Of a DNA stretch of 64,000 nt, positions 55,806 through 64,000 are shown piece by piece. This DNA comes from Pseudomonas cavernicola (lineage in GTDB: Bacteria > Pseudomonadota > Gammaproteobacteria > Pseudomonadales > Pseudomonadaceae). The notes under the pieces are model-generated. The model was not told the DNA's origin and ran no database searches. It worked only from the letters and a program-made list of their open reading frames with translations. The stretch's first letter is position 1. The number at the start of each line of letters is the position of its first letter. The DNA lies in assembly GCF_003596405.1 (NCBI RefSeq), contig NZ_QYUR01000002.1, forward strand, positions 124,001 through 188,000, written 5' to 3'. Both the position numbers and the translations under genes were made by a program.

Positions 55806-57387
55806 AGCACTAGCCCTGAGCGGCAACCAGGGCCGACGGATTCTGCGGCTGTATCACCTCTACCGGCTGGTCATTGGCCTGGCTCTGGTGCTGTTGATTT
55901 CCAGCAACCTGGACGATCAACTGCTCGATCTGGCCAATGACAAGCTGTTCCGCTATGGCAGCTGGCTCTATCTGGGCCTGAATTGCGTAGTCGCGGTACT
56001 GGTGCGCCGGCCCCAGCACTTGCTGCAAGTCTTCAGCCTAGCCCTGGTCGACGTCACCCTGCTCTCGGGGCTGTTCTACGCGGCCGGCGGCACACCCAGC
56101 GGGATTGGCAACCTGCTGATTGTTGCGGTAGCCATCGCCAACATCCTGCTCCGCGGGCGGATCGGCCTGCTGATCGCCGCAGTCGCGGCCATTGGCCTGA
56201 TCTATCTGACCTTCTACCTCAGCCTGAGCAATCCGGCCGCCACCGCTCAATATGTGCAAGCTGGCGCGCTTGGCGCGCTGTGCTTTGCCGCCGCACTCTT
56301 TGTTCAGGGGCTGACCCGCCGCCTGCACGTCAGCGAAAGCCTGGCCGAACAGCGCGCCGCCGATGTCGCCAACCTGGAAGCACTCAACGCGCAGATTCTG
56401 CAACGCATGCGCACCGGCATCCTGGTAATGGATGCCCAGCATCGCGTGCTGCTGGCCAACCAAGGCACGTTGAGCCTGCTGGGGCGCACCGAACTGGCCG
56501 GTAAAATTCTCGATCCACTCTGCCCGGAACTGGTTAAGCGCCTGCAACAGTGGCTGCATAACCCGACACTGCGCCCGGCAAGCCTGCAAGCGTTCCCCGA
56601 CGGCCCGGTCTTGCAACCCAGCTTCGTCACCCTCCAGCGCGGCGAGCAACGCCACACGCTGGTGTTTCTCGATGACATCTCGCAAATCGCCCAACAAGCG
56701 CAGCAGCTCAAGCTCGCCTCGCTCGGCCGCCTGACTGCCGGCATTGCCCACGAGATCCGTAACCCACTCGGTGCCATCAGCCACGCCGCGCAATTGCTAC
56801 AAGAATCCGAAGCACTGGAAGGGCCAGACCAGCGACTGGCGCAGATCATCCAGGATCATTCGCGGCGCATGAACCTGGTCATTGAAAACGTCCTCCAACT
56901 CTCGCGCCGCCGCCAAGCCGAACCGCAGCTACTGGACCTGAAATACTGGCTGCACCGTTTTGCCAGCGAATTTCGCAGCTCTACCACCGCGAATCAGCTA
57001 CTGCATCTGGAAACCACCGGCAGCACCATCCAGACCCGCATGGACCCGCATCAACTGACCCAGGTGCTTACTAACCTGGTACAAAACGGCTTGCGCTACA
57101 GCGCGCTACAGCACCGACAGGGCCAGGTCTGGCTAAAGCTATTTCGCGACCAAGACAGTGACCTGCCCGTGCTCGAGGTACTGGATAATGGCCTCGGCGT
57201 GCCGCCCGAGCAGCTGCAGCATATCTTCGAGCCCTTCTACACCACGGAAACTAAAGGCACCGGACTGGGCCTGTATATTTCTCGTGAGCTGTGCGAAAGC
57301 AACCAAGCCCGACTTGACTACAAAACCCGTGAAGTCGGCGGCAGCTGCTTCCGCATCACCTTCGCCCACCCGCGCAAACTGAGCTAA
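55795..57387 (+). CDS. pilS: Sensor histidine kinase PilS
   Basis: Membrane kinase of 530 residues. Six hydrophobic helices lie within residues 1-185, followed by a PAS-like domain (ILQRMRTGILVMDAQHRVLL), the H-box GIAHEIRNPLGAISHAAQLL, N-box LTNLVQNGLRYS, G1 VLDNGLGVPPEQ and G2 TKGTGLGLYISRELCE. In P. aeruginosa it senses PilA in the membrane and controls PilR. The start is GTG 55795, inside the end of the upstream gene; no frame-matched ATG upstream gives family sequence. Confidence 0.94.
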   Translation: MIAEALALSGNQGRRILRLYHLYRLVIGLALVLLISSNLDDQLLDLANDKLFRYGSWLYLGLNCVVAVLVRRPQHLLQVFSLALVDVTLLSGLFYAAGGTPSGIGNLLIVAVAIANILLRGRIGLLIAAVAAIGLIYLTFYLSLSNPAATAQYVQAGALGALCFAAALFVQGLTRRLHVSESLAEQRAADVANLEALNAQILQRMRTGILVMDAQHRVLLANQGTLSLLGRTELAGKILDPLCPELVKRLQQWLHNPTLRPASLQAFPDGPVLQPSFVTLQRGEQRHTLVFLDDISQIAQQAQQLKLASLGRLTAGIAHEIRNPLGAISHAAQLLQESEALEGPDQRLAQIIQDHSRRMNLVIENVLQLSRRRQAEPQLLDLKYWLHRFASEFRSSTTANQLLHLETTGSTIQTRMDPHQLTQVLTNLVQNGLRYSALQHRQGQVWLKLFRDQDSDLPVLEVLDNGLGVPPEQLQHIFEPFYTTETKGTGLGLYISRELCESNQARLDYKTREVGGSCFRITFAHPRKLS

Positions 57388-57389
57388 CC

Positions 57390-58730
57390 ATGACCGCACG
57401 GCAAAGAGCCCTGATCGTCGACGACGAGCCCGATATCCGCGAACTCCTGGAAATCACCCTAGGCCGGATGAAGCTCGACACCCGTAGCGCGCGCAACGTC
57501 AAGGAAGCCCGCGAGTGGCTAGCCCGCGAACCCTTCGACCTGTGCCTGACCGACATGCGCCTGCCGGATGGCACCGGCCTGGAGCTGGTACAACATATCC
57601 TCCAGCGTCATCCGCAGGTGCCCGTGGCGATGATCACCGCTTATGGCAGCCTGGATACCGCGATCAATGCCCTCAAAGCCGGCGCTTTCGACTTCCTGAC
57701 CAAGCCGGTAGACCTTGGCCGCCTGCGCGAACTGGTCGCCACGGCCCTGCGCTTGCGCCCCCAAGCCGGCGAAGAAATGCCGGTAGACAGCCGCCTGCTC
57801 GGGGACTCGCCGCCCATGCGCACCCTACGCAAACAGATCAGCAAACTCGCCCGCAGCCAGGCACCGGTGTATATCAGTGGCGAATCCGGCAGCGGCAAAG
57901 AGCTGGTCGCGCGCCTGATCCACGAACAGGGGCCACGCACCGAGCAACCGTTCGTACCGGTGAACTGCGGCGCGATCCCCTCGGAGCTGATGGAAAGCGA
58001 GTTCTTCGGCCACAAGAAAGGCAGCTTCACCGGCGCCATCGAGGACAAACAAGGGCTGTTCCAGGCCGCCAATGGCGGCACCCTGTTCCTTGACGAAGTG
58101 GCCGATTTGCCACTACCGATGCAGGTCAAGTTGCTGCGCGCCATCCAGGAAAAGGCCGTGCGCGCAGTTGGTGGTCAACAAGAGTTGGTGGTGGACGTGC
58201 GCGTGCTCTGCGCCACCCACAAGGATCTCGCCGGCGAAGTCGCCGCCGGACGCTTCCGCCAGGATCTCTACTACCGCCTGAACGTGATCGAGTTGCGCGT
58301 ACCGCCACTGCGCGAGCGCCGCGAAGATATCGCCCAGTTGACCGAAGTCATGCTCAAACGCCTGGCCGTAGGTACCGGTCTGGCAGCCGCCAAGCTCGAC
58401 ACTGAGGCCTTGGAAAAGCTGAAGAACTACCGCTTCCCCGGCAACGTCCGCGAACTCGAGAACATGCTGGAGCGCGCCTACACCCTTTGCGAGGATGACC
58501 AGATCCAGGCCAGCGATCTACGCCTGGCGGACACCCCCTGCGCCGTCGATGCCGGCGAAGCCAGCCTGGCGCAAATCGACAACCTCGAGGACTATCTGGA
58601 AAGCCTCGAACGCAAACTGATCGTGCAGGCCCTGGAAGAAACCCGCTGGAACCGCACGGCAGCTGCTCAACGCCTGGGCATGACGTTCCGCTCGCTACGC
58701 TACCGACTGAAGAAGCTGGGCGTCGATTGA
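57390..58730 (+). CDS. pilR: Sigma-54-dependent response regulator PilR
   Basis: Transcription activator of 446 residues. The receiver has DDEPDIRELL and the phosphorylated aspartate in LCLTDMRLPDG; the AAA domain has Walker A GESGSGKELVARL, the sigma-54 loop KKGSFTGAIEDK and LFLDEVADLP; the C-terminal helix-turn-helix is NRTAAAQRLGMTFRSLRYRL. It activates pilA through the sigma-54 promoter at 32522. It starts 3 bp after pilS. Confidence 0.97.
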   Translation: MTARQRALIVDDEPDIRELLEITLGRMKLDTRSARNVKEAREWLAREPFDLCLTDMRLPDGTGLELVQHILQRHPQVPVAMITAYGSLDTAINALKAGAFDFLTKPVDLGRLRELVATALRLRPQAGEEMPVDSRLLGDSPPMRTLRKQISKLARSQAPVYISGESGSGKELVARLIHEQGPRTEQPFVPVNCGAIPSELMESEFFGHKKGSFTGAIEDKQGLFQAANGGTLFLDEVADLPLPMQVKLLRAIQEKAVRAVGGQQELVVDVRVLCATHKDLAGEVAAGRFRQDLYYRLNVIELRVPPLRERREDIAQLTEVMLKRLAVGTGLAAAKLDTEALEKLKNYRFPGNVRELENMLERAYTLCEDDQIQASDLRLADTPCAVDAGEASLAQIDNLEDYLESLERKLIVQALEETRWNRTAAAQRLGMTFRSLRYRLKKLGVD

Positions 58731-58761
58731 GGCTTTCGCCGGTAGATACCGTCGCTCTCCT

Positions 58762-58905
58762 GTAGGAGCGGGTTTATCCGCGATGAGGCCTTCCGACCAA
58801 CGCGGCCGTCGCAGCGGAAGCCCCCTCCACAAAAGCTACGCAGGTATCCTTCTGTGGGATCAGCGCCATTTTCGAGCCCGGCTTCGCGGGTAAATCCACT
58901 CCTAC
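58762..58905. repeat. 144-bp element, family D, second copy
   Basis: Direct copy of the 25055-25197 element. GTAGGAGCGGGTTTATCCGC and TAAATCCACTCCTAC are the ends; GAGGCCTTCCGACCAACG, CACAAAAGCTACGCAGG and GCGCCATTTTCGAGCCCGGC are shared inside. Confidence 0.88.
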
Positions 58906-58914
58906 AAAAGCCCC

Positions 58915-60030
58915 TCAGAGCGGAGCCTGGCAAGGGGGTAAAGCAATCCGCGCCTGTGGCGCATAGGGTGCAGGATCGACAATCGGCTCGCGCCCCAGCA
59001 TCAAGTCCGCCAACAGCTGGCAAGATGCCGGGGCCAAGACCAACCCATTGCGGTAATGCCCGCAGTTCAACCAAAGCCCGGCCAAACCAGGCACAGGGCC
59101 AATAAAGGGAATGCCCTCCGGTGAACCTGGCCTTAACCCGGCCCAATGCCCCACCACCTCGGCATCGACCAGTGCCGGCAAGAGCTCAACCGCCGAAGCC
59201 TTGAGGCTGGCCAACGCATCTTCGGTAGGCGTCTTATCGAAGCCGGCATGTTCCAAGGTGCTACCAATCAGGATGTGCCCATCCTTGCGCGGAATGGCAT
59301 AACGCCCTTTGGCCAGCACCATGCTCGGCAGAAAATCCTCGGCGCACTTATAGAGGATCATCTGGCCCTTTACCGGCTCCACCGGTAACTCGATCCCCAG
59401 ACTGGTCAGCAGTTCACCACTCCAGGCTCCAGCTGCGACCACCACCCGATCAGCATGGATATCCCCGTCAGCGGTACGCACACCACAGATACGCGCACCC
59501 TCGCGAATAAAACCGCTAACCGCACACTGCTCGTGCAGGGTCACGTTCGGCATGCGCAACAACGCCTCACGCAACGCCTTGGTCAACCGTGGGTTGCGTA
59601 CATTGGCCACACCAGGCATATGCAGCGCACGGGAGAAACCCGGCCCCAGCGGCGGCACCGCCTCGTGCACCGCGCCGATATCCACCGAATGTAGCGGCCG
59701 CCCCTCTCGTACTGCCCACGCCAAGGCCTCTGCCTCGTCGTCCAGATCCAGCCAATACAAGCCGGTGACATACACTTCGGGATCGATCCCTGTCTCGGCC
59801 AACAACTGCTCAGCCAAGCGCGGATAGAAATCCTGCGACCAATGTGCCAAGGCCGTAACTGCCGGACTGTAACGCCAAGGGTAAAGCGGCGAAACGATAC
59901 CGCCGCCGGCCCATGAGGACTCCCCTCCCAGCGCTCCCTGATCCAGTAGGCACACCTCGGCACCGGCCTCGGCCAATAACCGCGCCGACAATAAACCGAT
60001 GGCGCCGCCGCCAACCATCAAGATCCGCAT
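58915..60030 (-). CDS. thiO: Glycine oxidase ThiO-like FAD enzyme
   Basis: Flavoprotein of 371 residues of the D-amino-acid-oxidase type that makes iminoglycine for thiazole (thiamin) synthesis. The FAD motif is MVGGGAIGLLSARLLAEAG, followed by SWAGGGIVSPLYPWRY and the late GLRPGSPEGIPFIGPVPG and HYRNGLVLAPASC. ATG 60030 has GGAGG 5 bp upstream. A gene of this kind lies between pilR and the minor pilins in P. aeruginosa as well. Confidence 0.9.
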   Translation of the reverse strand: MRILMVGGGAIGLLSARLLAEAGAEVCLLDQGALGGESSWAGGGIVSPLYPWRYSPAVTALAHWSQDFYPRLAEQLLAETGIDPEVYVTGLYWLDLDDEAEALAWAVREGRPLHSVDIGAVHEAVPPLGPGFSRALHMPGVANVRNPRLTKALREALLRMPNVTLHEQCAVSGFIREGARICGVRTADGDIHADRVVVAAGAWSGELLTSLGIELPVEPVKGQMILYKCAEDFLPSMVLAKGRYAIPRKDGHILIGSTLEHAGFDKTPTEDALASLKASAVELLPALVDAEVVGHWAGLRPGSPEGIPFIGPVPGLAGLWLNCGHYRNGLVLAPASCQLLADLMLGREPIVDPAPYAPQARIALPPCQAPL

Positions 60031-60042
60031 ATATCCTCCAAA

Positions 60043-60073
60043 ACAAACGGGCCGCATAAGCGGCCCGTTATAC
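60043..60073 (-). terminator. Terminator of the minor pilin operon
   Basis: ACGGGCCGC, a short loop and GCGGCCCGT, followed on the minus strand by TTGTTTTGG, lie 20 bp after pilE and before thiO. Confidence 0.8.
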
Positions 60074-60090
60074 GACAGCCCGGCGGTCGT

Positions 60091-60507
60091 CTACCAGCAC
60101 TGAGCTACTGTACGAGTCGCATTTACCAGAGTGCGCTCACCGGTGTGGCTGATCTGGAAATCGCCGCAAGGGTCATCGGCCATGCTGTTAGCGCGGGTCG
60201 CGCGCAGTAGATAACTGGTCGCCGTCGGCGCCCCTTGTGCAGCCAGGGCGTAGTTGGCAACCCCTGAAGCCGGGGACTGAGTGGCGAATACTGCTGCAAA
60301 GTTGTCATCCGCATCCAAGTAGGAACTATGGGTCGAGTAATAGCGCTCCAGCGCTTGCGCCCCTTCCATCAAGGCGGCTTTTGCCTCGGCACGTTTGCCC
60401 TTCCTCACATACTCCGCGTAGTTGGGATAGGCAATCGCGGCGAGGATGCCGATCACAGCCAGCACAACCATCAGCTCGATCAGGGTGAAAGCTTTGCTAC
60501 TTCTCAT
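60091..60507 (-). CDS. pilE: Minor pilin PilE-like protein
   Basis: Type IV prepilin of 138 residues. The hydrophobic N terminus [20 protein letters not shown] follows a short leader MRSSKA, with alanine rather than glycine before the cleavage point. A cysteine pair (DDPCGDF, AQCW) could close the C-terminal loop. The body with ALERYYSTHSSYLDADDNFA is PilE-like. Its start overlaps the pilY1 stop (ATGA). In PAO1 I recall a pilY2 gene between the two; none is seen here. Confidence 0.88.
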   Translation of the reverse strand: MRSSKAFTLIELMVVLAVIGILAAIAYPNYAEYVRKGKRAEAKAALMEGAQALERYYSTHSSYLDADDNFAAVFATQSPASGVANYALAAQGAPTATSYLLRATRANSMADDPCGDFQISHTGERTLVNATRTVAQCW

Positions 60508-63500
60508 CGAATCTGGTTCCAGGATTGACGACCTTCAAGAATGTTCAACGTATTGGCGGCAGGGATGCAGTCCCCAATCCCGGTGCCGTGGCAAAGCCAA
60601 TATTTCTGCGGGTCGATCAGGTCGAACGAGCCGGTCGGTATACCATCGGAGGATCCGATCCCCGAAGGGGGAAACTTCTGGTCGCCCACGCTGACCATAT
60701 CCGCCTCGTTGAATTTGCCATCCTTGTTCAGATCCAGAAGCACGTAATTCAACCGCCCACCCGTTGCCAGATCGACCACCATGGTCCAGCCGGAACCGCC
60801 GGCCAGGCAGGGATCCGCGGAGGGGATAGCGGTTTCGAACACCAGGCGATTCAACAGAATTCGCGGTGCAAAGATCACCCGCTCACCCTGCGCACCGCTG
60901 ACCGGTGATCTCAAGTCGAGGTACCAACCGCGCTTGCTGCTCCAGTCGATACCATCGGCGCTCTGCGGCGCATCCAACACCCGCACGTTGCGCTTGAAGG
61001 CCGCGCCCTCAAAAATAATCGAGCGCTGCTCAAGCGCCGAGCGACCGGTAAAGGCGATGGACGAACCGTCACTCGTCTTTTTATCCCAGACGCCATAGAA
61101 CGTCTGGGGACTCTGGTCGCTCACATCGCCTGAGCTGTACATGCGGCCGGTGCCGAAGTAGATCACCACACCACTGGCGTCACCACTCGGGTGATAGGCG
61201 ATTTCCGGTTTGACCGTGATCGGCTGGCGCTTGCCCTGTGCATCAGCCGCCACATACAAAGGTTGCGGCGCATTACCCGACTTGAGGCCGACTTCAAAGT
61301 CGCCAACCCCTGCGCCGTTGCTCTTCAGGTTGAACTTCCAGAGATTGCCGTTCAGATCACCGGCATAAACATCCTTCACATAGATGTTGCCAGCGCTATC
61401 CACGGCATAAACGAAGGAGGGGCTGGACAGACCACCCGTAGCGGTTCCCGCTCGGACCTTGTTCACCGCGCCGGTTTCCAGGTTAACAATGAAGAGCACC
61501 GAGTCGTCGCTGCTGCTGCCATAGCCGTTGCCGAAAATGGCGGCCCAGCTGCCATCCTTCATCCGCCCAACCAGAGGCTCGCCGAAATTAAAACCGAGAT
61601 CGGCATCGTCCTTGACTTCCCAGAGCACCTTGTCGGCTGCGAAGCCTGTGCCCGCGGCATCGGTTACATCCAGAGCGAAGACGCTTTTACCGCCAGCCCC
61701 CAGGCTGCCCAGCAGAACGCTGCGCCACTGGTTATTGAGCACGGCATCGCGCACATGCAACTTGCCATCGACATAATAGCGGTGTCTGTAGTCGCTGCTG
61801 GCCAGATCCTTGACGTTCGGCAAAACCCCATTGGGCATATAGGCAAAAAGCTCATTCCCGGTATTGGCGTTAAACGCATGCAAGAAACCATCATTGGCAC
61901 CGACGAACAGAGTCGGCGCGTGGCTCGCCTTACTCGCGACAAACTGCGAGTAAGTTTGGTTACTACCCGGGGTTGGTACCCGGCCATGGAAGCCCCAGTC
62001 CTGCTTGTTAGCAATCACCAGGGTGGAGTTGACAATATCGCCGAGCAGGGAGGAACGCTTGCGATACTTGAGGCCGGCTGGCGCCTCGTTACCGCGGCTG
62101 CCCATCAGGTAGTCGAACAGCGCCTGATTATTGTTGAAATGAGCCTGCATGCCCGTCGACAAACTGCCCCAGCTCAACGTCAATCCATGACCTGCACCCA
62201 CGGCGCCATCATGAGAATAGAGACGGCGCGCGCCGCTCTTCAACTTCTGCCCTGCCTCCCAGACCTCTTCGAAGACAATCCCGGCACTGGTCTGGATCGG
62301 CTTCTTGGCCAACAACTTACCGGACCAATCGGCACTGGTGTAGAAGGCCTCGTAGACCAGGGTATTGCTGTCCAGCCGACGCGCGTTGGGTACGGCGGAG
62401 GTATTCGAGCCGGTGCGATCCGCAATCGAAGCCAGGGTATCGCTCAACGCTGTGGTGAACTGCTGCGGATTCTGTGCACTGAAGAAGCCGCCACGGCTAT
62501 TGACCGCCGCATGCAGCAGATCATCAAGCTTGGCCGGCTCGCTCTTGGCGGGGTCGGGCCAATTGACGGAAGCGCCGGTCTTGACCGCCTCGAAGGCCGT
62601 ATCCGGGTCAACCGAACCGCTCATGCCCAGGCCGACGCCAAAGGTCACCATGTGCTGCCAGAAGGCCGGATTCGCCGGGGCTGGCGGTACCCGGTTGGCC
62701 AGGTCGGTATGCAGATCACGCTTCCAGTAATACATGGCGACGTCAGCTAGCGTGTTCTTGTGGCTATCACTGAAAGGCGCCTTGGGTACATATTTATAAG
62801 ATTGTCCATCTGGGCCAGTAATGTCCAAGCCATTGCTGTTATCCACGTGCTCCCGGGCACCGGGTTGAGACGCCTCAGCACCGTTCCAGTAGCCGTCCGT
62901 GGTCAGGATGGTGTAGCTCTGCCGGCAGGAATACTCCTTGCCCCCAGTCTGCCCAGGGGTCGAGCTCCAGGGGCCTTGCTCATCGGTTCGGCTGAAATAT
63001 TCGCCGGCATCACCCAGGGCTTTGCGCAAGGGGGTGCCACCGCTTGCACTTACCCCGTACAACCATTGAAAAAAATTACTGCGGGCGGTGCTCTCGAAGC
63101 GCCTGACGCCGTCGACAACCGTTCCCGAGCGGTTGATTGCCCCATAGCCAAGCCGAATGTCGCCTGACTGCTTATCGAAGGCACTCCCTGTTCCCGCTTT
63201 CGCCGCCATAAGACGGGTACGGTAATAGGAATACCAGTTTGCAAAATTCTGCTTGTCGGCCTCTGCTATCGACTCTCTGACATAACAAGAATCACTAAAA
63301 ACATCCGTGCACCCTGCGACTTTCCGATAATAAAACGCCGCCCGTGCACTCCCCACATAAAAGTAATCCATCCGCCCATTCGTATAGGCATCGCGATGGA
63401 AAATCATCTGAAACGCATTGGAAAGATCAATAACCGAGCTGATGCTTCTATATCCATCGACCTTAGCGGCGGTAAAGCTAGCTGGAGAAAAGCCCGGAGG

Positions 63501-63842
63501 GGGGGCATAAGTTGCAGCCGGGTCGAAGTAAATCTTATTTACAGCAGCAGAAAATAAATAACTCCTGGAGCTCTCCGAGCACCTATAGAAATAATCGCTA
63601 TCGCTCCGAGAAAGGAACTCGCAGTCATTCCTGGAAATATCTATTTTAAGGTCATCAGGCATATACCCCCATTCCATCGAGCCTGAGTCATCCAGCAGGA
63701 ACATGATATTGGGCTCGACCTGGCCGCCCAGAGCCAACGGCACCTGAGAGGGCACGAAAGCCGCCATGGCGCTATGACTAAACGCCGCAGTCAGCAAGCC
63801 CGCAGCCAGTGCCCGCCCTACAAACAAGAGTTGCGATATCAT
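60504..63842 (-). CDS. pilY1: PilY1-like pilus tip / adhesin protein
   Basis: Secreted protein of 1112 residues. A signal peptide ends near residue 27 (FSHSAMAA). A von Willebrand A-like part begins with LLDDSGSMEWGYMP (D-D-S-G-S metal-site motif near 51-55). The C-terminal half has PilC-type propeller sequence (LFVGANDGFLHAFNANTGNE; SVFALDVTDA; YAGDLNGNLWKFNL) and an EF-hand-like loop DLNKDGKFNEAD near 1037-1048, the place of the calcium site in PilY1. It controls pilus extension and adhesion. ATG 63842 has GGGAG upstream. Confidence 0.94.
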   Translation of the reverse strand: MISQLLFVGRALAAGLLTAAFSHSAMAAFVPSQVPLALGGQVEPNIMFLLDDSGSMEWGYMPDDLKIDISRNDCEFLSRSDSDYFYRCSESSRSYLFSAAVNKIYFDPAATYAPPPGFSPASFTAAKVDGYRSISSVIDLSNAFQMIFHRDAYTNGRMDYFYVGSARAAFYYRKVAGCTDVFSDSCYVRESIAEADKQNFANWYSYYRTRLMAAKAGTGSAFDKQSGDIRLGYGAINRSGTVVDGVRRFESTARSNFFQWLYGVSASGGTPLRKALGDAGEYFSRTDEQGPWSSTPGQTGGKEYSCRQSYTILTTDGYWNGAEASQPGAREHVDNSNGLDITGPDGQSYKYVPKAPFSDSHKNTLADVAMYYWKRDLHTDLANRVPPAPANPAFWQHMVTFGVGLGMSGSVDPDTAFEAVKTGASVNWPDPAKSEPAKLDDLLHAAVNSRGGFFSAQNPQQFTTALSDTLASIADRTGSNTSAVPNARRLDSNTLVYEAFYTSADWSGKLLAKKPIQTSAGIVFEEVWEAGQKLKSGARRLYSHDGAVGAGHGLTLSWGSLSTGMQAHFNNNQALFDYLMGSRGNEAPAGLKYRKRSSLLGDIVNSTLVIANKQDWGFHGRVPTPGSNQTYSQFVASKASHAPTLFVGANDGFLHAFNANTGNELFAYMPNGVLPNVKDLASSDYRHRYYVDGKLHVRDAVLNNQWRSVLLGSLGAGGKSVFALDVTDAAGTGFAADKVLWEVKDDADLGFNFGEPLVGRMKDGSWAAIFGNGYGSSSDDSVLFIVNLETGAVNKVRAGTATGGLSSPSFVYAVDSAGNIYVKDVYAGDLNGNLWKFNLKSNGAGVGDFEVGLKSGNAPQPLYVAADAQGKRQPITVKPEIAYHPSGDASGVVIYFGTGRMYSSGDVSDQSPQTFYGVWDKKTSDGSSIAFTGRSALEQRSIIFEGAAFKRNVRVLDAPQSADGIDWSSKRGWYLDLRSPVSGAQGERVIFAPRILLNRLVFETAIPSADPCLAGGSGWTMVVDLATGGRLNYVLLDLNKDGKFNEADMVSVGDQKFPPSGIGSSDGIPTGSFDLIDPQKYWLCHGTGIGDCIPAANTLNILEGRQSWNQIR

Positions 63843-63858
63843 CTCAGGCTCCCTCTGA

Positions 63859-64000
63859 TCAGTTCTGGCTACGAATGGCAATGGCAACGGTGGAACGCAG
63901 ATGAACCTCGACATCGCCGCTGCCGTAACCGGTAGCCTCGACGTTGAACAGATAGGTTCGGCTCAGGCAGTCGAATGCCCGATTCTCGGCAATCGAGCCA
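63859..64000 (-). CDS. pilX: Minor pilin PilX-like C terminus (partial)
   Basis: The last 46 codons of a gene that extends beyond the window, ending with TGA 17 bp before the pilY1 start. The visible end reads FDCLSRTYLFNVEATGYGSG and VHLRSTVAIAIRSQN. Position upstream of pilY1 and the C-terminal strand pattern fit PilX, but the identity rests mainly on gene order. Confidence 0.7.
   Translation of the reverse strand, partial: GSIAENRAFDCLSRTYLFNVEATGYGSGDVEVHLRSTVAIAIRSQN

Noticed and set aside
61191..62750. Long plus-strand open frame of 519 codons
   Set aside because: Antisense to pilY1; no support.

Overview
The window is high-GC gammaproteobacterial DNA from a Pseudomonas (sensu lato) chromosome. 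I infer this from gene order and protein likeness, without a database search. The dpp transporter genes, the piu iron genes, speC, a chemotaxis transducer, ampE, ampD, nadC, pilA, pilBCD, coaE, yacG, a tRNA cluster, clpB, pgeF, rluD, bamD, pilS, pilR, thiO and the minor pilin genes follow broadly the order I recall from P. aeruginosa. prfC, a tatD-type gene, a ROK kinase gene, two insertion sequences and a glutamine-dependent nadE are differences from that order. The species is not determined.

Layout. 1-5.2 kb: end of a peptide-binding protein gene and dppBCDF. 5.4-7.8 kb: pxpABC (5-oxoprolinase) on the minus strand. 8.0-13.9 kb: iron uptake (PepSY/flavoreductase fusion, PKHD hydroxylase, TonB-dependent receptor) with Fur-box-like sites. 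14-21 kb: speC, prfC, a DUF559 gene, tatD and a chemoreceptor gene. 21.2-28.9 kb: ROK kinase, an IS110 element, ampE/ampD, a DUF1631 gene and nadC. 29-32 kb: a variable island between nadC and pilA with two toxin-antitoxin loci (one toxin broken), a REP-associated tyrosine transposase (RAYT) and many REP hairpins. 32-37.5 kb: pilA, divergent pilBCD, coaE, yacG. 38-46 kb: small metabolic and membrane genes, ndh, three tRNAs, a second DUF1631 gene and a PilZ gene. 46.6-52.3 kb: clpB, pgeF, rluD, bamD. 52.3-53.6 kb: a complete IS3-family element. 53.7-64 kb: nadE, pilS-pilR, thiO, pilE, pilY1 and the end of a pilX-like gene.

How the genes fit together. Type IV pilus biogenesis dominates: major pilin, assembly ATPase, platform protein, prepilin peptidase, the PilS/PilR two-component system, minor pilins and the PilY1 tip protein. 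A sigma-54 promoter before pilA fits control by PilR. The dpp and pxp genes together suggest uptake and use of peptides and 5-oxoproline. The piu genes suggest siderophore import and iron release.

The most unusual trait is intergenic. At least six different families of hairpin-forming repeats begin with GTAG (mostly GTAGG) and end with its complement, and they fill most gaps. They form two recent tandem duplications (169 and 213 bp), abut or supply stop codons, and are densest around the only RAYT gene seen. This is the best candidate for a little-described system here.
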